A DNA stretch of 64,000 nucleotides from Meridianimarinicoccus aquatilis (GTDB taxonomy: Bacteria > Pseudomonadota > Alphaproteobacteria > Rhodobacterales > Rhodobacteraceae), in the NCBI RefSeq assembly GCF_004358675.1, contig NZ_SMZO01000002.1:62001-126000 (forward strand). Direction: 5' to 3'. How positions within the stretch are numbered: the stretch's first letter is position 1; each line of letters begins with the position of its first letter. The notes beneath the pieces are model-generated. The model made no database searches. It was not told where the DNA came from and worked only from the letters and a program-made list of their open reading frames with translations. The translations under genes and the position numbers were made by a program. Shown one piece after another: positions 62,917-64,000 of the stretch.

Positions 62917-64000
62917 ACCGCGTCGTCATAACCGGGCAGGGCACAATCAATGCGATTGGCGGCTCTGTTAGTGAAACTCAGGAAGCCATGCGCGAAGGGC
63001 GCTGCGGGATCGGGCCACTTGATATCCGTGATGTTGACCGGTTGGCGATCAAGATCGGTGGTCAAGTGCTTGGCTATGATCCTGAGGCGCATTTCAATCG
63101 TCAGCAAATTGCCCTCTACGATCGCTTTACCCAGTTCACGCTTATCGCTGCCAAAGAAGCGATCACGCAATCCGGTCTGAGTTTTACAGGGGAATTGGCG
63201 GCGCAAAGTGGTGTGGTCCTTGGCACCGCAGGTGGCGGAATGCAGACCTCGGATGAAAACTATCGGTCTGTTTATGAGGACGGAAAGAACCGGGTGCATC
63301 CGTTTGTCGTACCCAAGCTCATGAATAATGCTGCCTGCAGTCACGTCTGTATGAATTACAACCTAAAGGGCCCGAGTTTCACAGTCGCCACGGCGTGCGC
63401 GTCATCGAACCATGCGATGGGCCAAGCGTTCCACATGATCCGGGGCGGTGCGGCCAAAGTGATTATCACTGGCGGGTCTGAATCCATGCTGTGCTTTGGT
63501 GGGGTCAAGGCATGGGAGGGGCTTCGCGTGATGTCACGCGATGCGTGCCGCCCATTTTCCGCCAACCGCAACGGGATGGTGCAGGGCGAAGGCGCTGCGA
63601 TTTTCGTGTTCGAAGACTACGACCATGCAAGAGCGCGAGGCGCCGATATTTTGGCAGAGGTCATCGGCTTCGCAATGACGTCGGATGCAGCAGATATCGT
63701 CATGCCTTCAAAACAGGGCGCGTCGCGGGCCATTGCCGGTGCAGTACGTGACGCCGGGGTCGCGTTGGAAGACGTGGGTTACATCAACGCGCACGGCACG
63801 GGCACGGCGGCGAATGATAAGACGGAGTGCGCGGCAGTAGCGGACGTTTTTGGCGCTCATGCAGATAAACTGATGATGTCGTCGACAAAATCGATGCATG
63901 GCCACGTGATTGGCGGCACGGGCGCGATTGAGCTTTTAGCCTGCACCATGGCCCTGCGGGACGGGGTCATTGCGCCCACTATCGGCTATGAAGAACCGGA
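62913..64000 (+). CDS. Beta-ketoacyl-ACP synthase (3' end cut by window edge)
   Basis: FabF/KAS II-type condensing enzyme; 362 residues are visible of roughly 400. Active site C162 in ATACASSN, H294 in NAHGTGT and H331 in MHGHVIGGTGA. Start ATG 62913 overlaps the acyl carrier protein stop by four bases, so the two products are probably dedicated partners. The rest lies beyond the window. Confidence 0.93.
   Translation, partial: MNRVVITGQGTINAIGGSVSETQEAMREGRCGIGPLDIRDVDRLAIKIGGQVLGYDPEAHFNRQQIALYDRFTQFTLIAAKEAITQSGLSFTGELAAQSGVVLGTAGGGMQTSDENYRSVYEDGKNRVHPFVVPKLMNNAACSHVCMNYNLKGPSFTVATACASSNHAMGQAFHMIRGGAAKVIITGGSESMLCFGGVKAWEGLRVMSRDACRPFSANRNGMVQGEGAAIFVFEDYDHARARGADILAEVIGFAMTSDAADIVMPSKQGASRAIAGAVRDAGVALEDVGYINAHGTGTAANDKTECAAVADVFGAHADKLMMSSTKSMHGHVIGGTGAIELLACTMALRDGVIAPTIGYEEP

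Overview
The window is a gene-dense, GC-rich chromosomal segment of an alphaproteobacterium, most likely a member of the Rhodobacteraceae (Roseobacter/Rhodobacter group). The evidence is the gene order dusB(nifR3)-ntrB-ntrC-ntrY-ntrX-trkA-trkH-hfq-hflX, an NtrC that lacks the sigma-54 contact loop as in Rhodobacter capsulatus, a fused ispDF gene, and many tightly overlapping start and stop codons. I see no CRISPR array, prophage, replication origin or rRNA operon. Most genes are housekeeping; the accessory content is the sulfur block at 43.8-49.9 kb and the tRNA-bounded island at 52.4-56.6 kb.

Layout. 0-6 kb: end of a small DUF1127-like protein, lipA, two periplasmic c-type cytochromes, hpt, a COQ10/RatA-type START protein, pncC/cinA, pgpA and ispDF. 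6.2-18 kb: the nitrogen-regulation and potassium block, dusB-ntrB-ntrC, ntrY-ntrX, trkA-trkH, then hfq-hflX; hflX appears to use a non-canonical CTG start that overlaps the hfq stop. 18-23 kb: a penicillin-acylase-family hydrolase, a SYLF lipoprotein, hemB and a small membrane protein. 23-26.5 kb: mfd. 26.5-31.8 kb: a DNA-ligase-associated exonuclease, then the four-gene Anbu proteasome-like operon (circularly permuted ATP-grasp, alpha-E, transglutaminase, Anbu). 31.8-38.1 kb: alpha/beta hydrolase, SCP2 protein, TPR protein, SUV3-like helicase, S4 protein, 7Fe ferredoxin and CarD, the last two each followed by a clear terminator.

38.2-43.7 kb is a minus-strand operon: dac, tmk, holB, tatD, a PhnP-like metallo-hydrolase and an AEC transporter. 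43.8-49.9 kb is a sulfide/persulfide oxidation block: a Crp/Fnr regulator with a C-X5-C pair, a DUF2892 membrane protein, a persulfide-dioxygenase-like metallo-beta-lactamase, a DUF442 sulfurtransferase-like domain fused to a type II sulfide:quinone oxidoreductase, a SulP anion transporter and an Rrf2/NsrR-like regulator. The block contains several palindromes and a UUCG terminator that may set expression. 50-52.4 kb: an SseB protein, a uracil-DNA-glycosylase-family protein, kdsA and tRNA-Gln.

Between tRNA-Gln (52.4 kb) and tRNA-Asn (56.6 kb) is an island with an Lrp regulator divergent from ctlX and ornithine cyclodeaminase (arginine/citrulline to ornithine to proline), IS-end-like repeats and a decayed PIN-domain gene with two in-frame stops. 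The window closes with a metallo-hydrolase, an EnvZ-like kinase without an adjacent regulator, a DUF882 peptidase divergent from an L,D-transpeptidase, and the lipid A/fatty-acid genes lpxD, acyl carrier protein and a ketoacyl synthase cut by the window end.
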